Shown one piece after another: positions 33,806-43,177 of a stretch of 64,000 nucleotides of DNA. Under the pieces are notes generated by a model. The model was not told the DNA's origin, did no database searches, and saw only the letters and a program-made list of their open reading frames with translations. Position numbers and translations under genes: made by a program. Origin of the DNA: Mycobacterium sp. (GTDB lineage: Bacteria > Actinomycetota > Actinomycetes > Mycobacteriales > Mycobacteriaceae); the NCBI RefSeq assembly GCF_004298145.1, contig NZ_SCRH01000030.1, forward strand, positions 194,398 to 258,397, written 5' to 3'. The number at the start of each line of letters is the position of its first letter. Position 1 is the stretch's first letter.

Positions 33806-35524
33806 GCGGGCGCGGCGCCGCCACGTTCCGATCCCCGCGCCGGCACCGCCCACGATCAGCAGCGCCAGCCACGCCAGATGGGCGATCATCGTCGCCGCCC
33901 GGCGATCGGCGGGCGCCCCGGCGCTCCGGCCGCCGATCCGGTAGAGCTCGATCTCATTGTCCCGATGGACCGGTGCCAGCGCGCCCAGCGTGCGGGCGGC
34001 CGCCCCCATGTCGCCGGCGCTGCCCGATTCCACCACCAGCCAGCCCACGCCGGCCGCGGCCAGGGCCGCCGGGTCGGGCCGGGTCAGCAGCAGCTCCTGC
34101 ACGGCCCGGGCGTGCGCGCCCTCGCCGGGAATGGTGGTTCCCGAAATGACCAGGTCGCCGCTGGTCAGCACCTCGGCGCGGACCCACCGCGGCAGCGGGT
34201 CCAAGACCGGCGCGGCGCCCGACCATGAGAAGAGGCGCATCGTCCCGGCGGGTAACACCGCTATCGTTCCTGGGTCCCCGCCCGCTTCGTTGATCGCCGC
34301 GGCGACGGCGGCCCAGCCGCGCGGGTAGTGCACCGGCGACACCTTGCCCAACACGCCCCAGGCCAGGTCGGGCAGCGCCAGCAGCAGCGCCAGGCAGCAG
34401 AGCAGCGCCGCCACGACGTCTGTCGGTGGCGGCGCCCACCTTCGCAACATCACCACCGCGCCGGCGCCCGCCAGGGCGTACCCGGGCACCGCCAGCGCCA
34501 CCCACTTCTGGCCGTCGCGCAGCACACCGAAACCGGGCACGGCGTCGACCACCGCGCCCAGCAGGTGCAGGCCCGGCCCGGTGGCCAGCGCCGCCGGAAC
34601 CAGCACCGACACCGCCGCCAGCGCCAGCAGCGGGACCGCCGCCGGGCGGCGTGCGACCGTCGGCAGGCCCGCCGCCACCACCCCCAGCAGCACCACGGCC
34701 GAGGCGACCGCGAAAAGCGTTGCGCGCGAACCGGGTACGGCCTCACCGTTCCAGATTCCGCCGAGGCTGGCCAGGCTGGCGAGGGTCCCCAGTCCGGGCT
34801 CGGCGCGCGGCGCGAACGCCTCGACCCCCAGCCGGTTGGCCGCCGTGTGGGCGGTCAGCGACGAACCCAGCGCCGACGCGACCAGCCAGGGCAGCGCCGC
34901 CACCAGCGCGCAGCCCAGAGCCGCCGCCGCGCACGACCGTCGCGACCAGGACCGGCCCCGGTCCCGACCCGGCACCGCCACGCAGACCAGCGCCACCGTC
35001 GCGGCCAGCAGGAGCCCGGTCGGGGTCAGCCCGGCCAACGCGATCCAGAAGGCCAGCCCGAAAGACCCCATCCGGCCGACCCCCGTCGTGCGCAGCGTCA
35101 CCATGGCCGTGGCCACCCAGGGCAGGCAGCCGTAGCCGACCAGCAGGCTCCAATGACCCTGCAGAAGCCGTTCTGCGACATAGGGATTCCAGATCGCCAA
35201 CGTGGTGGCGACGAACTGGCCGGGCGCGCCGGCACCCGGCAGTGCCACCTCGACCAGCCGGGCCGCACCCCAGCCCGCCAGCCACAACCCCAGCACGAGC
35301 AGCGCCTTGACCACGACGCCGCCGTCGACCAGATGCGAGGCCAGCGCCACCGCGAAATCCTGGGGTGTGGCGCGCGGCGCGGACGTCAGCCCCAGCGCGG
35401 TATCGGACAGGTATGACCGCGGCGTCGACACCGCGTCACGCAGCAGCAGGTACCCCGGGGCCAGCAGCGGCCCAACCACCAGCAGCGCCAGGACCAGTGC
35501 GTACCCGGGACGGGTCCAGCGCAC
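33785..35524 (-). CDS. Large polytopic membrane protein, GT-C-like (Rv0226c orthologue)
   Basis: 579 residues with about 10-12 hydrophobic segments and a short luminal C-terminal domain (LVISGTTIPGEGAHARAVQ...AGDMGAAARTLGALAPVH). Length, order and content match Rv0226c. The topology, with an N-terminal span and an early extracytoplasmic loop, resembles GT-C polyprenyl-dependent glycosyltransferases of the envelope, but no catalytic motif can be asserted. It is followed on the same strand, on the upstream side at 22 bases, by the Rv0227c-like gene, suggesting one operon. Confidence 0.85.
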   Translation of the reverse strand: MRWTRPGYALVLALLVVGPLLAPGYLLLRDAVSTPRSYLSDTALGLTSAPRATPQDFAVALASHLVDGGVVVKALLVLGLWLAGWGAARLVEVALPGAGAPGQFVATTLAIWNPYVAERLLQGHWSLLVGYGCLPWVATAMVTLRTTGVGRMGSFGLAFWIALAGLTPTGLLLAATVALVCVAVPGRDRGRSWSRRSCAAAALGCALVAALPWLVASALGSSLTAHTAANRLGVEAFAPRAEPGLGTLASLASLGGIWNGEAVPGSRATLFAVASAVVLLGVVAAGLPTVARRPAAVPLLALAAVSVLVPAALATGPGLHLLGAVVDAVPGFGVLRDGQKWVALAVPGYALAGAGAVVMLRRWAPPPTDVVAALLCCLALLLALPDLAWGVLGKVSPVHYPRGWAAVAAAINEAGGDPGTIAVLPAGTMRLFSWSGAAPVLDPLPRWVRAEVLTSGDLVISGTTIPGEGAHARAVQELLLTRPDPAALAAAGVGWLVVESGSAGDMGAAARTLGALAPVHRDNEIELYRIGGRSAGAPADRRAATMIAHLAWLALLIVGGAGAGIGTWRRRARSAPPGD

Positions 35525-35545
35525 GGCTAACGCATCCGGGCCGGG

Positions 35546-36841
35546 CTATTCGCGGTCGTGCGGGCCGGGCGGATTCGACTCGGTGGGCCCCGCTTCGGTC
35601 GCCTCATCCGGGCCGGAAGATCCGGGTGCATCGGAGCCGGGCGGACCGGACTCGTGACGCAGATCGGGACGCTGGGTGGGCAGCTTCTCGGTTTCGGCCT
35701 CGGCGCCGGGCACCGGCTCTTCGAGGCCGGTGCGGCCGAAGAAGTCCTGGTCGCCCCGGTCCAGGCCGGGGTCGGTGAGCGCGCTCTCGCTGCGCAGGCT
35801 GAACGAGGCGAGCAGCCCCCCGCCGACCAGCGCGATCAAGCCGACCGCGGTGAAGGTGATCGGCAGCACCCGTGACCACAGCGCGAGCCGGTCGCGCTCA
35901 TCGCGGGCGGCGTTGACCTGGGATTCGACGGTGTCCTCGTTCGAGGTGACCTTGTAGTCGGCCAGGGTGAGCTCCGGCTTGAGCGGGTCACGGGCGAAGT
36001 AGTGGTCGGCGTGCTCGGTCTTTTTGACGATGGTGCCCGACACCGGGTCCACCCAGAACGTGCGCTGCGCCGCGTAGAAGCGGGTCATGGTGATCTGTTC
36101 GTTCGGATCGCCGCCCTGGACGCCCCACATCGACGCCGACGTGGTCTGCTTGGCGTCCTCGTTGCCGGCGAGCAGCGACGGGTACGCCACCGGGGCCACC
36201 AGCTTGCCGTCGGCGTTGTAGCCGACGTTCTGGGTGAACTTGTAGGTGGTCAGCCCGTTGACGTCTTCCTGGGTGTCGTAGTTGACGTCGAACGGCTTCT
36301 GCGCGATCGGATCGAAATAGGGATAGGTCTTCTTCTCGGTGTGGAACGGGAACCGGTAGGACAGCCCGTCGTGCCGCAGCGGCATCGCGGTGGGCGGGTT
36401 CTCGTCGTTGACGGCGCGCGGCTTCTGGATCGCGCCGCCGGAGTGGGTGTCGTCGGAGACGGCCAGCGCGGTCTTGCGGTTGAGCGTGACGGTGTCGACG
36501 ATGGCCAGCAGCAGACCGCTGTCCTTCTGCTTGTCCGTGCGCCGCAACGAACTTCCGACCTGCAGCGTGACGACGTCGGCATTGGCGGGCGACTCGACGC
36601 TGATCTGCTGCTGGGCGACCAGCGGCACGTTCTGGTTGACGACGACGTGGTCGGTCGACAACGACGCGGAGTCCAGCGCCGCCCCGGTGCCGTCACCGAC
36701 CAGCGTGGCGTCGATGTCCAGGGGGACCTTGGTGATCCTGCTCGTGGTGTACGTCGACAACAGCAGCGCGGCGATCAGCAGGGCGGCTCCGAGTCCGATG
36801 ATCCCGCATGCGGCGAACCGCAACATGACTGCTCGGTTCAC
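35546..36841 (-). CDS. DUF3068 membrane protein (Rv0227c orthologue)
   Basis: 431 residues: one N-terminal span (CGIIGLGAALLIAALLLS), a large extracytoplasmic domain (YRFPFHTEKKTYPYFDP, YKFTQNVGYNADGKLV) and a second span near residue 340 (LPITFTAVGLIALVGGG), then an acidic Pro/Gly-rich tail. GTG 36841 follows AGGAGGG. The DUF3068 orthologue in M. smegmatis and Corynebacterium has been linked, as I recall, to lipomannan maturation and lipoarabinomannan synthesis. It is divergent from the acyltransferase, as in M. tuberculosis. Confidence 0.9.
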   Translation of the reverse strand: MNRAVMLRFAACGIIGLGAALLIAALLLSTYTTSRITKVPLDIDATLVGDGTGAALDSASLSTDHVVVNQNVPLVAQQQISVESPANADVVTLQVGSSLRRTDKQKDSGLLLAIVDTVTLNRKTALAVSDDTHSGGAIQKPRAVNDENPPTAMPLRHDGLSYRFPFHTEKKTYPYFDPIAQKPFDVNYDTQEDVNGLTTYKFTQNVGYNADGKLVAPVAYPSLLAGNEDAKQTTSASMWGVQGGDPNEQITMTRFYAAQRTFWVDPVSGTIVKKTEHADHYFARDPLKPELTLADYKVTSNEDTVESQVNAARDERDRLALWSRVLPITFTAVGLIALVGGGLLASFSLRSESALTDPGLDRGDQDFFGRTGLEEPVPGAEAETEKLPTQRPDLRHESGPPGSDAPGSSGPDEATEAGPTESNPPGPHDRE

Positions 36842-37026
36842 GTCGCTGTGCCCTCCTCATGATCCCTTGCTTTGCCCAGCCGCGACCCGACCCGAGCGAG
36901 CAGCCCGGGGCAAACTCGTTTGACCCTAACAGCAGAAACTAAGGCAGCGACTTACCAACCTGATGCTCGGGGCGGGTGGGTCCGTCGGGTGTACCCATTC
37001 GTCGGGCAACCCAGCACAGGCAAACT

Positions 37027-38199
37027 GTGGTGGTGAGCGACGACCAGCGGGTGGGCGGGGTGCGCAGCTTCCTGCCGGCGGTGGAGGGCATGCGCGCCTG
37101 CGCGGCCATGGGCGTGGTCGTCACGCACGTCGCTTTCCAGACCGGGCACTCCAGCGGCGCCTCCGGCCGGCTGTTCGGGCGCTTCGACCTCGCCGTCGCG
37201 CTGTTCTTCGCGCTGTCGGGTTTCCTGCTGTGGCGCGGGCACGCCGCGGCGGCAAGGGATCTGGGAGTCCGCCCGCGCACCGGCCACTACCTGCGGTCGC
37301 GGGTCGTGCGCATCATGCCCGCCTATGTGGTGGCCGTCGTCGTGATCCTCACCCTGCTGCCCGACGCCGATCACGCCAGCCTGACGGTGTGGCTGGCCAA
37401 CCTGACGCTGACCCAGATCTATGTGCCGCTCACGCTGACCGGTGGGCTGACCCAGATGTGGAGCCTGTCCGTCGAGGTCAGCTTCTATCTGGCGCTGCCG
37501 GTTCTGGCGCTGCTGGCCCGCCGCCTCCCGGTGCGCGCGCGGGTGCCGGTGATCGCCGCGCTGGGGGTCCTCAGCTGGGCCTGGGGTTGGGTGCCGGGGC
37601 ACGCGGCCGAGGGCATCAACCCGCTCAACTGGCCGCCGGCGTTCTTCTCCTGGTTCGCCGCCGGCATGCTGCTGGCCGAGTGGGTCCACAGCGGCATCGG
37701 GCTCCCGCACCGCATCGCGCGCCATCGCCCGGTGATGGCCGTCGTCGCGGTGGCGGCCTACCTGGTCGCGGCGTCGCCGCTGGCCGGCCCGGAAGGCCTG
37801 GTGCCCGGCACGCCCGCCCAGTTCGCGGTGAAGACCGCGATGGGCGCACTGGTGGCCTTCGCGTTGGTCGCGCCGTTGGTGCTGGACCGTCTCGACACCG
37901 GTCACCGGCTGTTGGGCAACGCCGCCATGGTCACCCTGGGCCGCTGGTCCTACGGCCTGTTCGTCTGGCACCTGGCCGCGCTGGCCATGGTGTTCCCGGT
38001 CGTCGGGACGTTCCCGTTCACCGGCAACATGCCGACGGTGTTGGTGGTGACGCTGATCTTCGGGTTCGCGATCGCCGCGGTCAGCTACGCGCTGGTCGAG
38101 TCGCCCTGCCGAGAAGCCTTGCGCCGCTGGGAGAAACGTCAGAGGCCGGCCGAAGCCGCCGAGGCCGTCGATGCGGAGGCGGACGCGATCGCGCCCTAA
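37027..38199 (+). CDS. tmaT: Acyltransferase-3 family membrane protein (Rv0228/TmaT orthologue)
   Basis: About 390 residues and ten membrane helices. The family signature SFLPAVEGMRACAAMGVVVTH near the N-terminus contains the conserved His; FDLAVALFFALSGFLLWR and QMWSLSVEVSFYLALP follow. Rv0228-type proteins acetylate trehalose monomycolate for transport to the outer membrane (TmaT), which suits the neighbouring DUF3068 gene. The start is one of three tandem GTG codons (37027, 37030, 37033). The 3' end overlaps the YbjN gene by 4 bases, convergent. Confidence 0.85.
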   Translation: MVVSDDQRVGGVRSFLPAVEGMRACAAMGVVVTHVAFQTGHSSGASGRLFGRFDLAVALFFALSGFLLWRGHAAAARDLGVRPRTGHYLRSRVVRIMPAYVVAVVVILTLLPDADHASLTVWLANLTLTQIYVPLTLTGGLTQMWSLSVEVSFYLALPVLALLARRLPVRARVPVIAALGVLSWAWGWVPGHAAEGINPLNWPPAFFSWFAAGMLLAEWVHSGIGLPHRIARHRPVMAVVAVAAYLVAASPLAGPEGLVPGTPAQFAVKTAMGALVAFALVAPLVLDRLDTGHRLLGNAAMVTLGRWSYGLFVWHLAALAMVFPVVGTFPFTGNMPTVLVVTLIFGFAIAAVSYALVESPCREALRRWEKRQRPAEAAEAVDAEADAIAP

Positions 38200-38672
38200 C
38201 CGGTGCGGTCCATCCACTGTTCCAGCGTGTGCGCGGACGGCAGGCGGATGGCCTGCTCGATCTTGGCGAACAGATCGGCCCCGTACTCGACCGCGGACCT
38301 GACGAGGTTGCCCAGCGCCTCGAGGTGGATGCCGTCGCTGAGCAGGTAGGCGTTTTCACCGACCACGCTCACGTGGCCGGTCCGGGCCGTCTCGCGCACA
38401 AACGCCTTGGGCCAGTGGGTGTCTCGGTTCCAGTCGTTCACCAGTTCCATCAGGCGCGGGCGCTCGCCGGCGGCATAGTACGCGGCGGGGCTGATCGAGA
38501 TCTCCAGCACGTCGCGCCGTAAACCGTTGACCCGCAGGGTCACATGCAGCTTGCCGCGCTCGTAGCTGGAGAGCATCAGGAATTCCTCGCCGTCGTCGCT
38601 GCGGAAAAAGCGCAGCCCGCGCGATTGCAGATAGCGTTCGATCAGGTCGGTGCTCAATGGCTCGATCTGCAT
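38196..38672 (-). CDS. YbjN-domain protein
   Basis: 158 residues with the YbjN/secretion-chaperone-like alpha-beta fold: LIERYLQSRGLRFFRSDDGEEF, LRRDVLEISISPAAYY, LMELVNDWNRDTHWPKAFV, and a helical C-terminus. The family is cytoplasmic; roles in stress response or chaperoning are suggested. In M. tuberculosis I expect Rv0229c at this place, so this gene is either a local replacement or lineage-specific. It follows the acyl-CoA ligase on the same strand at 59 bases. Confidence 0.82.
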   Translation of the reverse strand: MQIEPLSTDLIERYLQSRGLRFFRSDDGEEFLMLSSYERGKLHVTLRVNGLRRDVLEISISPAAYYAAGERPRLMELVNDWNRDTHWPKAFVRETARTGHVSVVGENAYLLSDGIHLEALGNLVRSAVEYGADLFAKIEQAIRLPSAHTLEQWMDRTG

Positions 38673-38731
38673 GCCCTCACGTTGGTGCCGCGGGCTTGGA
38701 GGATTCTTGGGGCCCCTCGAACGGTCGCGGG

Positions 38732-40285
38732 TCAGCCGGCTTCCGCGGTCTGAAGTCGCTGCAGGATCTGGGCCCGGACCGCCGACCGGCGGGCCTTGCC
38801 GGCGTCGTCGCGGAGCGGGGTGTCGACGAATTCGATGAAGTCGGGGGTGGGCGGAACCTTGTATGCCGCCAGGTGTTCGCGCAGGAACGCCTGCACGCCC
38901 GGGGAGTCCAGGGTGGCGCCGTCGGCCGTGTGCACCAGGGCGTAGGGCACCTGACCCAGGTCACCGCCGTTCGGGTCGGGGACACCGACGACCAGACAGG
39001 ACAACACGTGTGGGTGCGCCGACAGCGCGTTCTCGATCTCGGCGGGGTAGACGTTGCGGCCACCGACGGTGAACATGTCGACCCGCCGGTCCGACAGATA
39101 CAGAAATCCGTCGTCGTCGAAATAGCCGAGATCGCCCAGCGAATCCCAGCCGTCGCGGCTCTTCGCCGTGGCGCCGACGTAGCGGTAGGTGGGCGCGCTG
39201 CCCGGGCCGGGCCGCATGTAGATCTCGCCGACCACACCGGGCGGGCAGGGATTGCCGTCGTCGTCGAGTACCTTCATCTCCCCGGCCACCACCACGCCGA
39301 CCGAACCCCGGTGTGCCAGCCACTGGTCCCCGGAGATGAAGGTCAACGCCTGTAATTCGGTGCCGCCGTAAAGCTCCCACACCACTTCGGGACCCAGCAG
39401 GTCGATCCACGCCTGTTTGATGGCCGGTGGGCAGGGCGCCCCCATGTGCCAGAACCGCCGCAGCGAGGACAGGTCGTAAGCACCAGGATCCGCGTGGTAT
39501 GCCGGCAGCGCCCGTTGCATGATCGTGGGCACCGCCGTCAGGAACGTGACGCGATGGTCGCTGATCAGCCGGAGAAACTGGTGCGGGTCGAACCGGCTCA
39601 TCAGCACCAGGTGATGGCGCATCAGCAACGCCAGCGTCGCGGTGGTGAAGCCGGTGTTGTGGGACAGCGGGATCGGCACCAAGGTGGTGTCGCCCTCCTG
39701 GGCGCCCAGCGGATAGCCGATCAGCGGAGGTATCCGGCTGTCGCCGCCGGCTTCGATCAGCTTGGGCCGCCCGGTGCTGCCGCCGGATCCCATCGCCTTC
39801 CACACCGGTGACACCGCCTCCGGCAACGGGTCGTCCGAGAGTGCCGGATCGGGGATGAAACCGGCTGGAACACTTGGTATTTCGGTATGACTAAGCTGTC
39901 CGGTCGGCGACCCACTGCGCCCGGCTTCGCCGCGCTTGTGATCGCCTCCGCGCCCGACCAGCAGCGCCGGCGGCCGCAATTCGAGCAGGCCCGCCAACTC
40001 GGCGGCGGGCAGGCGCGCCGACAGCGGCTGGGGGACCGCGCCCAGCTTCCAGCAGGCCACCGCTGCCTGGATCCACTCGACCGAGTTCGGCAGCACCATG
40101 GTCACGTAGTCGCCGACACCCACGCCCCGCTCGGCGTAGGCCCGGGCCAACCGATTCGTCGAGCGGTCGAGCTCGCCGCGGGTCAGGGTCACCCCGTCAC
40201 AGCTGACGGCGGGCTCGTCGGGGGCGAGTTGGGCAAGCTGCGAAATCTGGGTGCCGATCGGCGGCACCGGCTCACCCTGGGTCAT
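38732..40285 (-). CDS. AMP-dependent acyl-CoA ligase, interrupted in frame by a repeat
   Basis: 517 residues of the ANL family: MGSGGSTGRPKLIE is the P-loop, HMGAPCPPAIKQAW and ELYGGTELQA follow, LGDLGYFDDDGFLYLSDR binds ribose, and DTPLRDDAGKARRSAVR carries the C-terminal Lys. It most resembles bile-acid/steroid-side-chain CoA ligases. Its ATG directly follows the php stop (TAAATG), so translation is coupled to the lactonase. Near residues 112-125 GDHKRGEAGRSGSPTG is encoded by a stretch matching the 54-bp repeat at the right window edge, inserted without breaking the frame. Activity may be retained since the insertion is in the N-terminal subdomain. Confidence 0.9.
   Translation of the reverse strand: MTQGEPVPPIGTQISQLAQLAPDEPAVSCDGVTLTRGELDRSTNRLARAYAERGVGVGDYVTMVLPNSVEWIQAAVACWKLGAVPQPLSARLPAAELAGLLELRPPALLVGRGGDHKRGEAGRSGSPTGQLSHTEIPSVPAGFIPDPALSDDPLPEAVSPVWKAMGSGGSTGRPKLIEAGGDSRIPPLIGYPLGAQEGDTTLVPIPLSHNTGFTTATLALLMRHHLVLMSRFDPHQFLRLISDHRVTFLTAVPTIMQRALPAYHADPGAYDLSSLRRFWHMGAPCPPAIKQAWIDLLGPEVVWELYGGTELQALTFISGDQWLAHRGSVGVVVAGEMKVLDDDGNPCPPGVVGEIYMRPGPGSAPTYRYVGATAKSRDGWDSLGDLGYFDDDGFLYLSDRRVDMFTVGGRNVYPAEIENALSAHPHVLSCLVVGVPDPNGGDLGQVPYALVHTADGATLDSPGVQAFLREHLAAYKVPPTPDFIEFVDTPLRDDAGKARRSAVRAQILQRLQTAEAG
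39905..39946. repeat. Intragenic copy of the 54-bp interspersed repeat
   Basis: 42 bases match the repeat unit at 63884-63937 at 40 positions. On the coding strand of the acyl-CoA ligase it gives HKRGEAGRSGSP, the same reading frame that the tandem copies show upstream of aftD. Confidence 0.8.
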
Positions 40286-41263
40286 TTAGTAGGCGCCCGT
40301 CTGCTCGAAGATGCGGCGCGGATTGTCGACCAGCATCGTGTGCAGCTGCTCGTCGGTCACGCCGCGCTCCTTGAGCGCGGGGATCACATCGTTGTGGATG
40401 TGCAGGTAGTGCCAGTTCGGCATCACCTGTGGCACCAGCTCTTCGGGCAGCGCGTCGAAGTAGCAGCTGGCGTCGTGGGACAGCACCATCTTGTCGGCGT
40501 GCCCGCGCTCGCACATCTGCGCGACGATGTTCACCCGGTCCTCGAAGGGCGAGATCGCGTCGATGCCGAACCGGTCCATGCCCAAATACGACCCGGCCGC
40601 GATGAGCTCCTCGAGGTAGCCGACGTCCGTGCTGTCGCCGGAGTGCCCGATGACCACCCGGCTCAGGTCGACGCCCTCGGATTCGAAGATCCGCTGCTGT
40701 TCGAGGCCGCGCCGCAGCCCGGCGTGCGTGTGCGTGGAGATCGGCACCCCGGTGCGCTTGTGCGCCTGGGCGACCGCGCGCAGCACCCGCTCGACGCCGG
40801 GGGTGATGCCGGGCCTATCGGTGGCGCACTTGAGGATGCCGGCCTTGATTCCGGTGTCGGCGATGCCCTGCTCGATGTCGCGGACGAACATGTCGGTCAT
40901 GGTCTCCGGGCCGCCCAGTTCGGCGCCCGGACCCAGGTAGTGGAAATAGAAGGGCACGTCGTTGTAGGTGTAAAGCCCAGTCGCCACAACGATATTCAGC
41001 TCGGTCGCCGCCGCGACCCGGGCGATGCGCGGGATGTAGCGGCCCAGGCCGATCACGGTGAGGTCGACGATGGTGTCCACCCCGCGGGCCTTCAGCTCGT
41101 TGAGCCTTTCGATGGCATCGGCCACGCGTCGTTCTTCGTCGCCCCACGCTTCGGGATAGTTCTCGGCGATCTCGGTGGTCATGATGAACACGTGCTCATG
41201 CATGAGGGTCACGCCTAACTGAGCGGTATCGATGGACCCGCGAGCGGTATTGAGTTCTGACAC
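40286..41263 (-). CDS. php: Phosphotriesterase-like lactonase (Rv0230c/Php orthologue)
   Basis: 325 residues of the amidohydrolase superfamily. The metal-binding HXH is in GVTLMHEHVF, the carboxylated Lys region is GIKAGILKCATD, later His ligands are in ISTHTHAG and VVIGHSGDS, and the catalytic Asp in KMVLSHDASCYF. PLL enzymes hydrolyse N-acyl-homoserine and other lactones, with weak phosphotriesterase activity. The start is GTG 41263, giving SELNTARGSIDTAQLGV, which matches Rv0230c. Upstream open frame lies antisense to fadE4 and is not coding. Divergent from fadE4. Confidence 0.93.
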   Translation of the reverse strand: MSELNTARGSIDTAQLGVTLMHEHVFIMTTEIAENYPEAWGDEERRVADAIERLNELKARGVDTIVDLTVIGLGRYIPRIARVAAATELNIVVATGLYTYNDVPFYFHYLGPGAELGGPETMTDMFVRDIEQGIADTGIKAGILKCATDRPGITPGVERVLRAVAQAHKRTGVPISTHTHAGLRRGLEQQRIFESEGVDLSRVVIGHSGDSTDVGYLEELIAAGSYLGMDRFGIDAISPFEDRVNIVAQMCERGHADKMVLSHDASCYFDALPEELVPQVMPNWHYLHIHNDVIPALKERGVTDEQLHTMLVDNPRRIFEQTGAY

Positions 41264-41389
41264 GTGACTGATGCTAGGTGGACGGGCACGTGACGAACAG
41301 GGTCGTTTTGTTCCGGTGTGCCCCGACGGCCGCGCTGTTGGGAGTACCGTCACCCTCGTCTTCGTCGAGAACCCGCTGGGAGTCCCGCC

Positions 41390-43087
41390 ATGTTGCTCAA
41401 TCCCAACCGCGTGCAACGCCAGTACCCGGACCGCCGCTCCGCTGAGATCATGGCCGCGACGGTGGACTTCTTCGAGTCCCGGGGCAAGGCGCGGTTGAAG
41501 TCCGACGACCACGAACGGGTCTGGTACTCCGAGTTTTTGGACCACATCGGCCGCGAGCGCATCTTCGCGTCGCTGCTGACGCCCTCGGCCTACGGCGCCC
41601 CCGACTGTCGCTGGGACACCTACCGGATCAGCGCGTTCGCCGAGATCGTGGGCTTCTACGGGCTGAGCTACTGGTATCCCTTCCAGGTCACCGCGCTGGG
41701 TCTGGGCCCGATCTGGATGAGCGCCAACTCCGACGCCAAGCGCAAGGCCGCGGCGTTGCTCGAGGCCGGCGAGGTGTTCGCCTTCGGCCTGTCGGAGCAG
41801 ACGCACGGCGCCGACGTCTACCAGACCGACATGAACCTGACGCCGTCGGACGGGGGCTGGATCGCTCATGGCGAGAAGTACTACATCGGCAACGCCAACG
41901 TGGCCCGGATGGTCTCCACCTTCGGCAAGTTCGCCGGGACGGACGAGTACGTCTTCTTCGCCGCCGACTCCCAGCACGACCGGTACGACCTGATCAAGAA
42001 CGTGGTCAACTCGCAGAACTACGTCGCCAATTACGCGCTGCGCGACTACCCGGTGACCGAGGCCGACATCCTGCACCGCGGCCCCGAGGCCTTCCACGCC
42101 GCGCTGAACACCGTCAACGTCTGCAAGTACAACCTCGGCTGGGGCGCGGTCGGCATGTGCACGCATGCGATGTACGAGGCGGTCACCCACGCGTCCAACC
42201 GCATCCTGTACGGGACCGTCGTCACCGACTTCACCCACGTGCGACGGCTGCTCACCGACGCCTACGCGCGGCTGGTCGCCATGAAGCTGGTCGCCACCCG
42301 GGCCTGCGACTACATGCGCAGCGCGTCGGCCTCCGACCGTCGCTACCTGCTCTACAGCCCGCTTACCAAGGCGAAGATCACCAGCGAGGGCGAACGCGTC
42401 ATCACCGCGCTGTGGGACGTCATCGCCGCAAAAGGCGTCGAGAAGGACACCATCTTCGAGGCGATGACCCGCGAGATCGGCCTGCTGCCCCGGCTGGAGG
42501 GCACCGTCCACATCAACATCGGGCTGCTCGGCAAGTTCATGCCGAACTTCTTGTTCGCCCCCAACGACGAGCTGCCCTTGGTCGGCCGGCGCGACGACGC
42601 CGCCGACGACACCTTCCTGTTCGCGCAGGGCGCGACCGGCGGCCTGGGCAAGGTGCGCTTCGGCGACTGGCGCGCGCCGTTCGAGCGCTTCGGGCACCTG
42701 CCGAATGTCGCGCTGCTGCGCGCACAAATCGACGTGCTCGCCGAGATGCTGGCCAGCGCCACCCCGGATGCGGTGCAGCAGAAGGATATCGACTTCGCGT
42801 TCGCCGTCGGCCAGTTGTTCGCCACGGTGCCCTACGCGCAGCTCATCCTGGAGGAGGCCGGGCTGTCGGGTGTCGACGAGGGATTGATCGACGAGATTTT
42901 CGCCGTGCTGGTCCGCGACTTCAACGCCTACGCCGTGGAGCTGAGTGATAAGCCCGCGACGACGGACGCACAGGCCCGCTTCGCGATCCGGATGATCCGC
43001 CGCCCCGCGCACGACCCCGCGCGCTACGACCGGATCTGGAAGGAGCACGTCCTGCCGCTCAGCGGTGCCTATCAGATGCGGCCCTGA
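41390..43087 (+). CDS. fadE4: Acyl-CoA dehydrogenase FadE4 (Rv0231 orthologue)
   Basis: 565 residues; matches M. tuberculosis FadE4 from its first residues (LLNPNRVQRQYPDRRSAEIM) to the last (PLSGAYQMRP). FadE-type flavoenzymes introduce the alpha-beta double bond in acyl-CoA beta-oxidation. FAFGLSEQTHGADVYQTDM is the FAD/substrate-binding block and EKYYIGNANVARMVSTFGKF the following beta domain. ATG 41390 is chosen by that match; 24 more codons are open upstream. Divergent from php, convergent with the PPE gene. Confidence 0.93.
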   Translation: MLLNPNRVQRQYPDRRSAEIMAATVDFFESRGKARLKSDDHERVWYSEFLDHIGRERIFASLLTPSAYGAPDCRWDTYRISAFAEIVGFYGLSYWYPFQVTALGLGPIWMSANSDAKRKAAALLEAGEVFAFGLSEQTHGADVYQTDMNLTPSDGGWIAHGEKYYIGNANVARMVSTFGKFAGTDEYVFFAADSQHDRYDLIKNVVNSQNYVANYALRDYPVTEADILHRGPEAFHAALNTVNVCKYNLGWGAVGMCTHAMYEAVTHASNRILYGTVVTDFTHVRRLLTDAYARLVAMKLVATRACDYMRSASASDRRYLLYSPLTKAKITSEGERVITALWDVIAAKGVEKDTIFEAMTREIGLLPRLEGTVHINIGLLGKFMPNFLFAPNDELPLVGRRDDAADDTFLFAQGATGGLGKVRFGDWRAPFERFGHLPNVALLRAQIDVLAEMLASATPDAVQQKDIDFAFAVGQLFATVPYAQLILEEAGLSGVDEGLIDEIFAVLVRDFNAYAVELSDKPATTDAQARFAIRMIRRPAHDPARYDRIWKEHVLPLSGAYQMRP

Positions 43088-43101
43088 GCGGTCGCCGTAC
43101 C

Positions 43102-43160
43102 CCCGAACGTGACGCTGCAGTCACGTTCGGGCTCGAGAGTGACTGTGGCGTCACGTTCGA
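43102..43160. terminator. Inverted repeat between fadE4 and the PPE gene
   Basis: CCCGAACGTGAC and its exact complement (43102-43113, 43120-43131) flank six bases; a third GTCACGTTCG copy lies at 43150-43159. It serves the convergent 3' ends of fadE4 and the PPE gene. The core is related to the hairpin at 1586-1650. Confidence 0.65.
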
Positions 43161-43177
43161 CAAGAAACGGGTGCGCG

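Noticed and set aside
41264..43048. Open frame upstream of php (together 920 codons on the minus strand)
   Set aside because: It is the mirror of fadE4; php similarity begins at GTG 41263.
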